In this document: positions 33,103 to 41,973 of the stretch, piece after piece | How the letters are laid out: each line of letters starts with the position of its first letter | Position numbering within the stretch: position 1 is the first letter of the stretch | Source: an uncultured Clostridia bacterium | GTDB lineage: Bacteria > Bacillota > Clostridia > TANB77 > CAG-508 | Length of the DNA stretch: 41,973 nucleotides | NCBI GenBank assembly: GCA_947626885.1 | Contig: CANQTX010000016.1 | Span: 1-41,973 of the forward strand | Reading direction: 5' to 3' | The notes under the pieces: generated by a model | Database searches by the model: none | What the model saw: only the letters and a program-made list of their open reading frames with translations | Told to the model about the DNA's origin: nothing | Program-made: the position numbers and the translations under genes

Positions 33103-34107
33103 ATGACAAATCTATTGAAGTATCCTGCTTTAAATGCAAAAATGAAAGGTATGTATACAAAAACATTAAATCCAGAAGATATTGAAGAGTTAATGAAACA
33201 AGGTAATTTGAGAGAAGCAATTTACTTTTTGAAGACAAAATTAAAAGGTTTAGAAAATATTCATGAAAGCATGAGCAGAAGAGTATTGGAACAAGAGTTA
33301 AATAATGTATTTATTATAGATATTTTAAAGTTATATCAATACTTAGATTACCAAGAAAATAAAATATTTGCACAGTTTATTTTAAAATATAAAATAAACT
33401 GTGTTAAAAATGTTTTTCGAAATGTTACTACTAATAAAGATGTTGATACTACTTTGAAAAATATAGATAATTGGACAAATAAGATATTTTCTAGTATAGA
33501 TGGTATTAATCATATTACTGAGGAAACGGAATTTTTATCAATGATCCATCAGGAAGAATATTATGAAATTTTTGAAGCATATGAAGCAATTATTGAGAAT
33601 GCACCTTTAGAAGAGATTGAAGTAAAGCTTGATCAATATTATTTTGAAAAAATATTTACATTAGCAAAAAAGGTTAATCATGAGCTAACAGAAATGATTG
33701 GAAAAGAAATTGATTTATTAAATATTATTTGGATATATAGGGCAAAAAAATATTTTCAATATAATGTAGAACAAATTCAAGCAATATTAATTCCAGTTCG
33801 TTATAAAATTAGTAAACATATACAAGATGCATTATTACATGCGGATAATTTCGAAGAAATAAAAGCAATTATCAATCAAACAATATATCAACATGTATTT
33901 CAGACAGAAGAAACTATTGAAAGGGATAAAAATCAATATTTATATAAAATCTATAAACAATATTTTCATACGAAAATGTTTAATATATGTACTATATTTT
34001 GTTATATGAATTTAATCGATATAGAAATAAAAAATATTATCAATGTTATAGAGGGAATACGATATAATATTGATAGAAAACAAATACAAGCACGATTGAT
34101 TATGTAA
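33103..34107 (+). CDS. ntpC: V/A-type ATPase subunit C (central-stalk base, d-type)
   Basis: A 334-residue all-helical protein of the AtpC/d family that seats the central shaft on the membrane rotor. Its length is typical. It opens with YPALNAKMKGMYTKTLNPED, a pattern common for this subunit. The operon position between the stalk coiled-coil gene and subunit I is usual. Start: GAGGAGG before the ATG. Confidence 0.88.
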   Translation: MTNLLKYPALNAKMKGMYTKTLNPEDIEELMKQGNLREAIYFLKTKLKGLENIHESMSRRVLEQELNNVFIIDILKLYQYLDYQENKIFAQFILKYKINCVKNVFRNVTTNKDVDTTLKNIDNWTNKIFSSIDGINHITEETEFLSMIHQEEYYEIFEAYEAIIENAPLEEIEVKLDQYYFEKIFTLAKKVNHELTEMIGKEIDLLNIIWIYRAKKYFQYNVEQIQAILIPVRYKISKHIQDALLHADNFEEIKAIINQTIYQHVFQTEETIERDKNQYLYKIYKQYFHTKMFNICTIFCYMNLIDIEIKNIINVIEGIRYNIDRKQIQARLIM

Positions 34108-34124
34108 GGAGGTGTACAAATAAA

Positions 34125-36011
34125 GTGGCAATTGAGCGTATGAAATTACTGAGTATTACAGGAAGAGAGGAGAATATTGATACTTTTATTGTAAAATACC
34201 TCTTAGAGAGTGGACTACAAACAGAAAATGCAGTTAAAGTGTTTGAGAAAGGTTGGAAATTAACAAATTTTCAATATGACGCGACAGCAAAAGATTTATT
34301 AAAAGAATGTATCAATATATTAGAGAAATATCAAATACCATATAATAAAGATTTAGAAGGAAGTAATATAGAAAAAACGTTAGAAGAAATACACATAGAT
34401 ATAGAAACAATAAAACAAGAATTTCAAGTAGTAGAAACGAAAATAGAAGAAAAACAACATGCATGGGAAGAAATAAGAGAAAAAGTAAGAATTTTAGAAC
34501 ATACAAAAAACTTAGACGTTAATATTGAAAGCCTTTATCATTTGAAATACTTAAGATTTCGTTATGGAAAAATTCTGAAAGAGAATTTTTCTAAATTGGA
34601 AAGAAGTTTATCAGATTTAGATGCTTTCTTATTAAAAATAGAAGAAGACGAAGAGAATATTTGGATTATGTGTATCACAACAAAAGAAATTAGTGCGAAA
34701 GTAGATAGTTATTTAAATGTATTTAAATTTGAGAGAATATGGATTCCAGAAGAATTGGCAGGAAATCCTAAATTTATTTTAACGCAAAATCAAAATGAAA
34801 TGCAACAAATCGGTTTTGAAATAGAGTATAATAAAAAAGATATTCAAACATTGAAAGATAAATATAAAAGCGATTTGATTATGCTTTATGGACAATTAAA
34901 TTTATATATGAAAATTAATACTGTAAAAAAATTTATGGCACATGATGAAAATGGTTTATTTTATGTAATAGGTTGGATTCCTGTAAAGGAATTAAAACAA
35001 ATATTACCGAAATTATCAAAAGAGAAAGAAATAAAATTTGTTGTTAAAAATCATGATGAAGTTGCAAGTATACCACCAACCAAATTAAGAAATTATAAAA
35101 TTATTCAGCCATTTGAAACAATTGTTAAAATGTATGGTTTACCAAATTATAATGAATTAGATCCTACATTATTTGTGGCAATTACAGCATTTTTATTATT
35201 TGGTTTTATGTTTGGAGATGTAGGACATGGATTAGTTATATTTATCATAGGATTATTTATGAGCAGGAAAAAGATAGCTATGGGACCAGTTTTTCAAGCA
35301 GGAGGAATTGCTTCTATGGTGTTTGGTGTGCTATATGGTAGCATTTTTGGAAATGAAGAAATCATTCCAGCAATACTAATAAGTCCTATGGAAAATATTC
35401 AGACCATGCTTATCTACGGAATTGCAGTAGGAATTATTTTTATTATCATAGCCATGATGTTAAATATTAGGAATGGTATTGTTAATAAAGACAAAAAGAA
35501 AATATTTTTTGAAACAAATGGAATAGCGGGTTTGCTATTTTATATAACTGTTTTGGTAAGTGGTGTATATTTTTTAATCAATGGCAAGATGATAGCTTCT
35601 ATGAGTGTTCTTAGTGTATTTGTTGTATTACCATTACTTGCTATTATGTTTAAAGATACTATTTCAGAGAAATTATTCAAAAACAAACAAGTAGAAAAAA
35701 CTTCTTTTGTAGAAAAAGTATTTGAAATTATTGAAATTTTGTTATCGTTTGCAAGTAATACCATTTCCTTTGTTAGAATTGCTGCTTTTGCTATTAATCA
35801 TGTTGGTTTATGTATGGCAATATATATTTTAGCGAATATGGTAAATGGCAGTGCTAATATGGTGATTACGATTATAGGAAATGCTATTGTTATTGTATTA
35901 GAAGGATTAATTGTAGGAATACAAGTGTTGAGATTAGAGTATTATGAATTGTTTAGTCGATTTTATTCTGGAAATGGAAAAGAATATAAACCATTAAAAG
36001 AAAAAATATAG
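34125..36011 (+). CDS. ntpI: V/A-type ATPase subunit I (membrane stator)
   Basis: A 628-residue stator subunit (116-kDa family) forming the two ion half-channels. The N-terminal 320 residues are cytoplasmic, with a coiled coil around 85-130. The C-terminal half has about seven membrane segments, starting with TAFLLFGFMFGDVGHGLVIF, and the conserved FVRIAAFAINHVGL with the essential Arg. The end EYYELFSRFYSGNGKEYKPL is characteristic. Start: GTG at 34125, nine bases after AAGGAGGTG. Confidence 0.95.
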   Translation: MAIERMKLLSITGREENIDTFIVKYLLESGLQTENAVKVFEKGWKLTNFQYDATAKDLLKECINILEKYQIPYNKDLEGSNIEKTLEEIHIDIETIKQEFQVVETKIEEKQHAWEEIREKVRILEHTKNLDVNIESLYHLKYLRFRYGKILKENFSKLERSLSDLDAFLLKIEEDEENIWIMCITTKEISAKVDSYLNVFKFERIWIPEELAGNPKFILTQNQNEMQQIGFEIEYNKKDIQTLKDKYKSDLIMLYGQLNLYMKINTVKKFMAHDENGLFYVIGWIPVKELKQILPKLSKEKEIKFVVKNHDEVASIPPTKLRNYKIIQPFETIVKMYGLPNYNELDPTLFVAITAFLLFGFMFGDVGHGLVIFIIGLFMSRKKIAMGPVFQAGGIASMVFGVLYGSIFGNEEIIPAILISPMENIQTMLIYGIAVGIIFIIIAMMLNIRNGIVNKDKKKIFFETNGIAGLLFYITVLVSGVYFLINGKMIASMSVLSVFVVLPLLAIMFKDTISEKLFKNKQVEKTSFVEKVFEIIEILLSFASNTISFVRIAAFAINHVGLCMAIYILANMVNGSANMVITIIGNAIVIVLEGLIVGIQVLRLEYYELFSRFYSGNGKEYKPLKEKI

Positions 36012-36083
36012 ATACTTTATGCCAAATAATTTATTTATTACTAAAAAACATGTGAATCCAAAAAGAGGAAAAGGAGATAAGAT

Positions 36084-36521
36084 ATGAGAGAGAAATGTTT
36101 AAAAATTATTTTTGCTATTGTGATAATGTTGGGAATATTAGCAACAAGTTGTTACGCAACGTCAACGAAAAAGCAAACAAGTCAAAATGAGATAACAGAA
36201 GAAATGGTACAAACAATGGTAGACGAAAAAGTCAATACAGCTATTCAAGGAGCAGTAACACAAATACAAACCAATCAAACAACGGAAGTAGCTGAAGGAG
36301 AAGAAAAGACGAATGGATTAGGATTAGTTGCTGCAGCCATTGCTACAGGACTTGCTTGTATAGGATCTGGTATAGCTGTTGCTGTAGTTGCTTCAAGTGC
36401 TGTAGGTGCAATTAGTGAAAATCCATCTTTGCTGGGAAAAACAATTATATTTGCAGGATTAGCAGAAGGTATTGCCATTTATGGATTAATTATTTCTATT
36501 ATGATTTTAAATAAAATTTAA
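36084..36521 (+). CDS. ntpK: V/A-type ATPase rotor-ring subunit K (single hairpin)
   Basis: A 145-residue proteolipid. The N-terminus is a signal-like segment (about 7-25) ending CYA-TS, followed by a polar linker of about 50 residues rich in Thr, Gln and Glu. A single two-helix hairpin (about 82-145) follows, with GLACIGSGIAVA in helix 1 and the ion-carrying Glu in LAEGIAIYG of helix 2. E. hirae NtpK has two hairpins instead. There is no Gln in helix 1 and no Ser/Thr after the Glu, so sodium-type ligands are not obvious. Start: AAAAGGAG before the ATG. Confidence 0.92.
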   Translation: MREKCLKIIFAIVIMLGILATSCYATSTKKQTSQNEITEEMVQTMVDEKVNTAIQGAVTQIQTNQTTEVAEGEEKTNGLGLVAAAIATGLACIGSGIAVAVVASSAVGAISENPSLLGKTIIFAGLAEGIAIYGLIISIMILNKI

Positions 36522-36596
36522 TAAATTATATAAAGATAAAGAAAATGTTTTGAAAAAGATGTATGATGTAATGTCTTGGGAGGAATAAAAGTAGAT

Positions 36597-36854
36597 ATGA
36601 AAATGGTTTGTATCAGTAAAAGTAATGATATTGCTATAGGATTACGCTTAGCAGGTGTAGAGAGTTTTTATATAAGAAACGATGAACAGATTATTGCCAA
36701 AGTGAAAGAGATTGCTAAAAATAAAGATGTTGGTATATTAAATGTTACAGAAGATGTTTATGAAGTAGCAAAAAAAGAGTTAACAGAAATTTCAGAAACA
36801 CAAAAATTGCCACTTGTAGTAACAATTCCAAATTCTGCATTTAAATATTGTTAA
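36597..36854 (+). CDS. ntpG: V/A-type ATPase subunit F (NtpG)
   Basis: An 85-residue subunit that binds the central shaft with subunit D. The Rossmann-like start MVCISKSNDIAIGLRLAGV and DVGILNVTEDV are typical of the F family, as is PLVVTIPN. Start: ATG at 36597, twelve bases after GGGAGGA; the TTG at 36576 overlaps that site. It is somewhat shorter than usual (about 100). Confidence 0.9.
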   Translation: MKMVCISKSNDIAIGLRLAGVESFYIRNDEQIIAKVKEIAKNKDVGILNVTEDVYEVAKKELTEISETQKLPLVVTIPNSAFKYC

Positions 36855-36881
36855 CTAAATATTGTTAGAAAGGTAATAAAA

Positions 36882-37475
36882 ATGAATATTGAAAAAAAAT
36901 TAAAAAGCATAGAGGAAAGTTGTATAGAAACTGCTCATAGAGAAGCCCAAGAATTAGAAGCTATTATTAGAGATACAAGTAATATAAAATTAAATGAAAA
37001 GCTAGAAACGTACAAAAAAGATTTAGCAAAAAAATATGAAAAAGAAGTAAATCGATTAGAAAAAGAATATAATATGGATGTATACGATTATGAACAAAGC
37101 CAAAAAATACGTATAAATCAATTTCAAGAAAGCTTAATGCATAATATAAAGACAAAAGTAGAAACAGCAATGATACAATTTACAAACTCAGAGACATACA
37201 AATCCTATTTAATAAGCCACATTAAAAATACAATGAAAAAGGCTTATGCGGAAAATGAAAAATGTAAAGTTTTGATTGTAGAAAAGGATTACTATCAATA
37301 TAAAAATGAAATTCTTCAAATATTTCCGATTATGTTAGAGAGAATAAATAATGATTACATCGGCGGATGTATGGTTATTAATGAAAAAAATAAAATTTCC
37401 ATTGATAATACTATTAAAACTAATATTGACCAACTAGGTGACCAATTAGGGACGTTAATCAATGGACATTTTTGA
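36882..37475 (+). CDS. ntpE: V/A-type ATPase subunit E (peripheral stalk)
   Basis: A 197-residue stalk subunit. Residues about 1-105 form a long helix/coiled coil that pairs with the NtpF-like protein. The C-terminal globular domain includes YIGGCMVINEKNKISIDNTI, the most conserved part of this family. Start: AGAAAGG before the ATG. Fifty-two bases separate it from subunit A. Confidence 0.9.
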   Translation: MNIEKKLKSIEESCIETAHREAQELEAIIRDTSNIKLNEKLETYKKDLAKKYEKEVNRLEKEYNMDVYDYEQSQKIRINQFQESLMHNIKTKVETAMIQFTNSETYKSYLISHIKNTMKKAYAENEKCKVLIVEKDYYQYKNEILQIFPIMLERINNDYIGGCMVINEKNKISIDNTIKTNIDQLGDQLGTLINGHF

Positions 37476-37527
37476 CCATTTTTATACGTATGTTTTAATC
37501 CATTATAAAAGAATAGAGGTGTTTTAG

Positions 37528-39298
37528 TTGCAGTATAAAAAAATTATTTCCATTAATGGACCTGTTATAGAGGCAAGAGGAGAGGGAGATTTTGCTATGC
37601 ATGACATGGTTTATGTTGGTAGTAATAAAATGATTGGTGAAGTGATAAAATTAAGTAAAGATATAGCAACCATTCAAGTTTATGAAGAAACAAGTGGTCT
37701 TAGAATAGGTCAAGTTGTTGAAGGAACAGAAGCACCTTTATCAATTATGCTTCGGACCAGGAATGATAGGAAATGTATTTGATGGAATAGAAAGACCACT
37801 TAGTAAATTACAAGAATATTCTGGAGATTTTTTGAAAAAGGGATGCAATATTGATGCTATTGATTTAGAAAAAAAATGGCACTTTATACCAAGTGTCAAT
37901 TTAGGGGAGAAGATAAGTCGCAATACGATTGTAGGTACAGTAAAAGAGTCGGAATTCTTTGATCATAAGATTATGAATCCTAACCATATAGAAGCGGAAG
38001 TAATTTACATTGCACCAGAGGGTGAATATACTGCCAAAGATACTATTGCCAAGATTCGTGATAATGAGAAAGAATATAATATTACAATGGTTCAGAAATG
38101 GCCTGTAAGAATACAAAGGCCGTACAAAGAAAGATTAACTGTAAGGGAACCTCTTATAACAGGACAGAGAGTTATAGATACCATGTTTCCAATCGCAAAA
38201 GGTGGTACAGCAATGATTCCTGGAGGATTTGGAACAGGAAAAACAATGTTACAGCATCAAATGGCAAAATGGTCAGATGCGGATATTATAGTTTATATTG
38301 GTTGTGGGGAAAGAGGAAATGAAATGACTGAAGTTTTAGAAGAATTTCCCAAATTAATTGATCCCAAAACCAATAGACCATTGATGGAAAGAACAATTTT
38401 AATAGCAAATACTTCTAATATGCCAGTAGCTGCTAGAGAGACATCAATTTATACAGGAATTACGATTGCTGAATATTATAGAGATATGGGGTATCATGTA
38501 GCAATTATGGCAGATTCTACATCCAGATGGGCTGAAGCATTAAGAGAAATTTCTGGTAGACTAGAAGAAATGCCAGCAGAGGAAGGATATCCTTCTTATT
38601 TACCATCAAGACTATCACAGGTTTACGGAAGAGCAGGGATAACAAAAAGTTATAATGGGAATATAGGATCTGTTAGTATTATTGGTGCCGTATCTCCGCA
38701 AGGGTCAGACTTTTCAGAACCAGTAACACAAAATACTAAAAGATTTGTGCATGTTTTTTGGGGATTAGATAGAGAACTTGCTTATGCAAGACATTATCCA
38801 TCTGTTAATTGGAAAATCAGTTATAGTGAATATATTGATACATTACAAGACTGGTACGAAAAGAATGTGGATGAACATTTTGTTGATGATAGATTAGAAA
38901 TAGTGAAATTGTTACAGGAGGAAAATGAGCTTCAGGAAATTGCAAAAGTAGTGGGACAAGATGTTCTTTCAGATATGAAAAAACTAGTATTAGAAACTTG
39001 TAAAAGCATTCGTTTGGGCTTTTTACAACAGAGTGCTTTAAGTGATATTGATACGTATGTTCCTTTAAAGAAACAATATAGAATGCTAAAATCGATTCTG
39101 AATTTATACACAGAAAGTGCCAAGTTGGTGGAAAAAGGAATTCCTATTTCCAAAATTAAAGCATTAGGATTATTTGAAGCATATATTAAACTAAAATTTA
39201 ATGTAAAGAATGAAGAAATTTTTAAATTTGATGAATTTGATCAAAATGTATTAGAAAAATTGAAACAATTAGATGAAGAATATAAAGATTATATGTAA
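37528..39298 (+). CDS. ntpA: V/A-type ATPase catalytic subunit A, with frameshift
   Basis: The two halves of the catalytic A subunit are in different frames: residues 1-75 in one and the remainder in the +1 frame. The first frame runs into a stop at 37782. Skipping one base at about 37750-37753 joins PLSIML to GPGMIGNVFDG, giving about 589 residues, the normal size, with consensus sequence across the join. The P-loop GGFGTGKTM, RGNEMTEV and the arginine/Asp motif MADSTSRWAEALREISGR are all intact. As read, no full protein is made unless ribosomes shift. It may be a sequencing error, a real mutation or a shift site. Start: TTG at 37528 after GAGGTG. Confidence 0.93.
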
Positions 39299-39328
39299 AA
39301 GCTATCATGGACGAGAAGAGGTGAAATC

Positions 39329-40663
39329 TTGAAAGTACAATATTTAGGTTTAGAACATATTAATGGACCATTGGTTTATTTAAAAACACCGGAAAATATT
39401 TCTTATAATGAACAAGTAGAGTTGATTTTAAAATCTGGTGAAAGAAGAATTGGAAACGTGATTACCTTAAATGAAGATGTAACAGTTATACAGGTTTATG
39501 AAGGTAGTGATGGTATTGATATTAATGGCGTAAAAACAGAATTAAGTGGAAAAGAACTACAAATAAAGCTTTCGCAAGATTGTTTAGGCAGGGTTTTTAA
39601 TGGGATAGGAAGGCCAATTGATGGATTAGGAGAAATACAATCTGATTTAGAAAGGGATATTAATGGAGTGGCTATGAATCCCATTGCTAGAAAATATCCT
39701 AGAAATTTTATTGAAACAGGAATTTCAGCAATTGATGGATTAATGACATTGATTAGAGGCCAAAAATTACCTATTTTTTCAGGAAGTGGTATTAATCACA
39801 ATGATTTAACAGAACAGATTATTAGACAGGCCAATATTAAAGATGATAGTAATTTTGCTATTGTGTTTGGATTAATGGGTGCAGAATACGAAACAGCAGA
39901 ATTTTTCAAAAAAAGTTTTAAAGAAAATGGTGTGTTATCAAAAGTTGTTACTTTTCAAAACTTATCAAATGATCCTTCTATAGAAAGAATTTTAACACCA
40001 AAGGTAGCACTAACTTGTGCAGAATATTTAGCATTTGATTTGGATATGCAAGTATTGGTGATTTTAACAGATATGACAGCATATGCTGAAAGCTTAAGAG
40101 AAATTTCTACACTAAAAGGAGAGATACCAAGTAGAAAGGGTTATCCAGGATATTTATATAGTGATTTAGCATCTATTTATGAAAGAGCAGGAATATTAAA
40201 AGATAAAAAGGGATCTATTACACAAATTCCTATTATTACAATGCCAAATGACGATATCTCTCATCCAATACCGGATTTAACAGGATATATTACAGAAGGT
40301 CAAATTGTTTTAGGAAGAGAATTATATCAAAAAGGAATTACACCTCCCATTAATATTTTAGATTCCTTATCTAGATTAATGAAAGATGGTATAGGAGAAG
40401 AATATACAAGAAAAGATCATAGAAGTATATCAGATCAAATCTTTTCGTCTTACGCAAGGGTTCAAGATGTACGTGCTTTAGCAAAAGTCTTAGGAGAATC
40501 AGATTTATCAGATACAGATAAAAAATATTTGGCATTTGGTGAAGCATTTGAACAAAGATTTTTAAATCAAGGCAAATTTGAAAGTAGAAATATTATACAA
40601 ACTTTAGATTTAGCTTTAGAAGTTTTAAGAATTTTACCAGAAGAAGAATTAGATAAAATCTAA
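39329..40663 (+). CDS. ntpB: V/A-type ATPase subunit B
   Basis: A 444-residue non-catalytic subunit of the hexamer head. It lacks a P-loop, with [10 protein letters not shown] at the equivalent place, and contributes [16 protein letters not shown] to the interface together with [19 protein letters not shown]. The length is normal. Start: TTG at 39329, five bases after AGAGGTGA. It follows subunit A by 30 bases. Confidence 0.95.
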   Translation: MKVQYLGLEHINGPLVYLKTPENISYNEQVELILKSGERRIGNVITLNEDVTVIQVYEGSDGIDINGVKTELSGKELQIKLSQDCLGRVFNGIGRPIDGLGEIQSDLERDINGVAMNPIARKYPRNFIETGISAIDGLMTLIRGQKLPIFSGSGINHNDLTEQIIRQANIKDDSNFAIVFGLMGAEYETAEFFKKSFKENGVLSKVVTFQNLSNDPSIERILTPKVALTCAEYLAFDLDMQVLVILTDMTAYAESLREISTLKGEIPSRKGYPGYLYSDLASIYERAGILKDKKGSITQIPIITMPNDDISHPIPDLTGYITEGQIVLGRELYQKGITPPINILDSLSRLMKDGIGEEYTRKDHRSISDQIFSSYARVQDVRALAKVLGESDLSDTDKKYLAFGEAFEQRFLNQGKFESRNIIQTLDLALEVLRILPEEELDKI

Positions 40664-40726
40664 AAAAATTGTAAGACAGCAAATAAAAAAGTAATTTCAA
40701 ATTTTGATGGAAAGGATAAATAGTAG

Positions 40727-41341
40727 ATGGACACAACTTACTTGCCTACTAAAAATAATTATATTAAATTACAAAAGTCCTTAAAGATTACTAAACAAGG
40801 TCAAGAGCTTTTAGAAAGAAAAAGATTGATTTTAACAAAAGAATTAGAGAAATATGTACACAAAGTAGAAGCTTTGCAAAATAAAATATTTGATGAAATG
40901 GAAGAAGGAAAAGTACTCATTCAAACAGCCAATATTGACATAGGAATTGATAATCTTACGAATATTTCTAATGGTGTTAAGGAAGATGAATATATCGATA
41001 TTAAGGACCTAACGATATTTGGTACAGAGATACCTTCTGCGGTTCATAAAAAAGAAATTGTTAAAAGAAATTATGGGTTTTATAATACAACGAATATGGT
41101 AGATGAGGCCATTTTGAAATTTAATGAAATACAAGAGGGCCTTATTGATTTAGCCATATTAGAAAATACAGTTTTTCGTTTAAAAAGAGCAATAGAGAAA
41201 GTACAGAAACGCTCCAATGCTTTGGAAAATATTGTTATACCAGAAAATGAAAAAATTATTAAAAACATAGGAGAGGAATTAGAAGAAAGAGAGCGAGAAG
41301 AATTTGCAAGATTAAAAGTAGTAAAAAAGAGAATAATGTAA
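40727..41341 (+). CDS. ntpD: V/A-type ATPase subunit D (central shaft)
   Basis: A 204-residue antiparallel coiled-coil shaft. The N-terminal YLPTKNNYIKLQKSLKITKQ and C-terminal RLKRAIEKVQKRSNALENIV are typical of subunit D. Start: AAAGGA ten bases before the ATG. It is the last gene of the operon and is followed directly by a terminator. Confidence 0.93.
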   Translation: MDTTYLPTKNNYIKLQKSLKITKQGQELLERKRLILTKELEKYVHKVEALQNKIFDEMEEGKVLIQTANIDIGIDNLTNISNGVKEDEYIDIKDLTIFGTEIPSAVHKKEIVKRNYGFYNTTNMVDEAILKFNEIQEGLIDLAILENTVFRLKRAIEKVQKRSNALENIVIPENEKIIKNIGEELEEREREEFARLKVVKKRIM

Positions 41342-41342
41342 A

Positions 41343-41395
41343 AAACAAAACATAAACTTTCCCAATAACACTATTAGAAAGTTTATGTTTTGTTT
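41343..41395. terminator. Bidirectional terminator
   Basis: A 19-bp perfect stem (41343-41361 with 41377-41395) with A/T tracts at both ends, ending the V-ATPase operon and, on the other strand, the MscL gene. Confidence 0.92.
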
Positions 41396-41408
41396 ATATT
41401 TGCAAAAA

Positions 41409-41888
41409 TTAATTTTCATGAGTAATTTCTTTTTTTTCTAGCTCTGAAGTACAATGTGGACATCTAGTAGCTTTGTAATTAATTTCACTATAGCAAAATG
41501 GACAAATTTTTATGGTAGGTTCTGCTACCGGTTCTTTTGCTGTTTTCTTTTCAAATTTTTTACTAATTTTATCGAATTGTCCTAACTTAATGTTTTCCAT
41601 CTTCTTATTAAAATTATTAATATAACGAACAACTAGAAAAATAGAAAAAGCAATGATTAAGAAATTAACAATAGCAGTGATAAAATTACCATATTTAATA
41701 GAGGCACCTTCCACAGTAAACATCATATCTGAAAAATCTACCTTTCCAGTGAAAATAGAAATAGATGGCATAATAATATCAGAAACCAAAGAATTGATAA
41801 TAGCTTGAAAAGCACCACCAATGACAACACCAACTGCTAAATCTATAATATTACCACGTGTAGCAAATTCCTTAAATTCTTTTAACAT
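41409..41888 (-). CDS. mscL: MscL mechanosensitive channel with C-terminal zinc ribbon
   Basis: A 159-residue protein. Residues 1-105 are a complete Msc[20 protein letters not shown] opens the first transmembrane helix, the second runs at about 67-90, and a short cytoplasmic helix follows. It relieves turgor on osmotic downshift. Instead of ending near 130, it continues into a zinc ribbon with CPFC and CPHC (about 127-148). The spacing of 15 residues between the pairs fits a structural zinc site. The role of this tail is unknown. Start: AAGGAGG before the ATG. Confidence 0.9.
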   Translation of the reverse strand: MLKEFKEFATRGNIIDLAVGVVIGGAFQAIINSLVSDIIMPSISIFTGKVDFSDMMFTVEGASIKYGNFITAIVNFLIIAFSIFLVVRYINNFNKKMENIKLGQFDKISKKFEKKTAKEPVAEPTIKICPFCYSEINYKATRCPHCTSELEKKEITHEN

Positions 41889-41942
41889 AATCTTTTTCCT
41901 CCTTGTATAATATATTTAGGGTTTTAAAGTTACCCAAAACTT

Positions 41943-41969
41943 TATATTATGTCACTTTCGTGATATAAT
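41943..41969 (+). promoter_or_regulatory. Extended -10 promoter reading out of the window
   Basis: TGA TATAAT (41961-41969) lies on the plus strand. An imperfect palindrome overlaps it (TATGTCAC at 41948-41955 versus GTGATATA at 41960-41967, 7 of 8 matching), a possible operator for a gene beyond the window. Confidence 0.4.
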
Positions 41970-41973
41970 TTTC

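Noticed and set aside
36084..36521. Sodium-specific rotor ring
   Set aside because: The Gln in helix 1 and Ser/Thr next to the Glu that mark sodium sites are not visible, so ion type was left open.

Overview
The window is low-GC DNA (lines I counted by hand ran from about 23 to 37% GC outside one foreign-looking gene). Its Shine-Dalgarno sequences are strong (AAAGGAGG type), it uses several TTG starts, and its promoters are near-consensus sigma-A. A class III (anaerobic) ribonucleotide reductase, rubrerythrin and a complete V/A-type ATPase operon with no F-type genes point to a strictly anaerobic Gram-positive bacterium, most likely a gut-type Clostridia relative. That placement is inference from gene content; no rRNA is present.

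Layout. 1-1990: a noncoding flank with a tRNA-Met-like scrap, then a complete IS481/IS1202-like insertion sequence (615-1786) in the clpB promoter region. It is bounded by an unusually long 26-bp target duplication that also copies one half of the CIRCE heat-shock operator. 1992-4586: clpB, with an elaborate leader (CIRCE, sigma-A promoter, terminator-like hairpin, and a Shine-Dalgarno separated from the start codon by a perfect 13-bp hairpin). 4700-6432: ArsC/Spx-like protein, MGMT-like protein and an RNA m5C methyltransferase. 6560-12180: a two-component system, a large coiled-coil acidic protein of unknown function, and a sortase. 12330-14041: an APH-fold kinase and an M15 peptidase whose ribosome-binding site is buried in a terminator-like hairpin. 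14270-15381 (minus): LytTR regulator plus membrane partner. 15735-17090: MgtE. 17103-17735 (minus): Crp/Fnr-type regulator divergent from nrdD-nrdG (17890-20578); nrdD again has a Shine-Dalgarno, a hairpin, then the start. 20732-23138: ECF sigma factor and a membrane-anchored beta-propeller protein. 23269-23811: rubrerythrin. 24004-27601: a membrane-anchored unknown, a FlaR-like P-loop kinase, KtrB, a short KtrA lacking its C-terminal domain, and a small multidrug-export family protein. 27655-28197 (minus): DUF1836 regulator. 28355-30085: acyl-CoA synthetase. 30171-31394 (minus): a higher-GC WG-repeat protein with three near-identical 108-bp tandem units. 31934-32629: monofunctional peptidoglycan glycosyltransferase. 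32785-41341: V/A-ATPase operon F-C-I-K-G-E-A-B-D, in which the catalytic A gene carries a single-base frameshift. 41409-41888 (minus): MscL fused to a zinc ribbon.

The most unusual theme is non-standard translation and leader control: hairpins placed between Shine-Dalgarno and start codon at clpB and nrdD, a terminator-like stem that swallows the ribosome-binding site of the M15 peptidase, and an inverted repeat around the transposase ribosome-binding site. These were read by eye; folding energies and comparative searches were not run.
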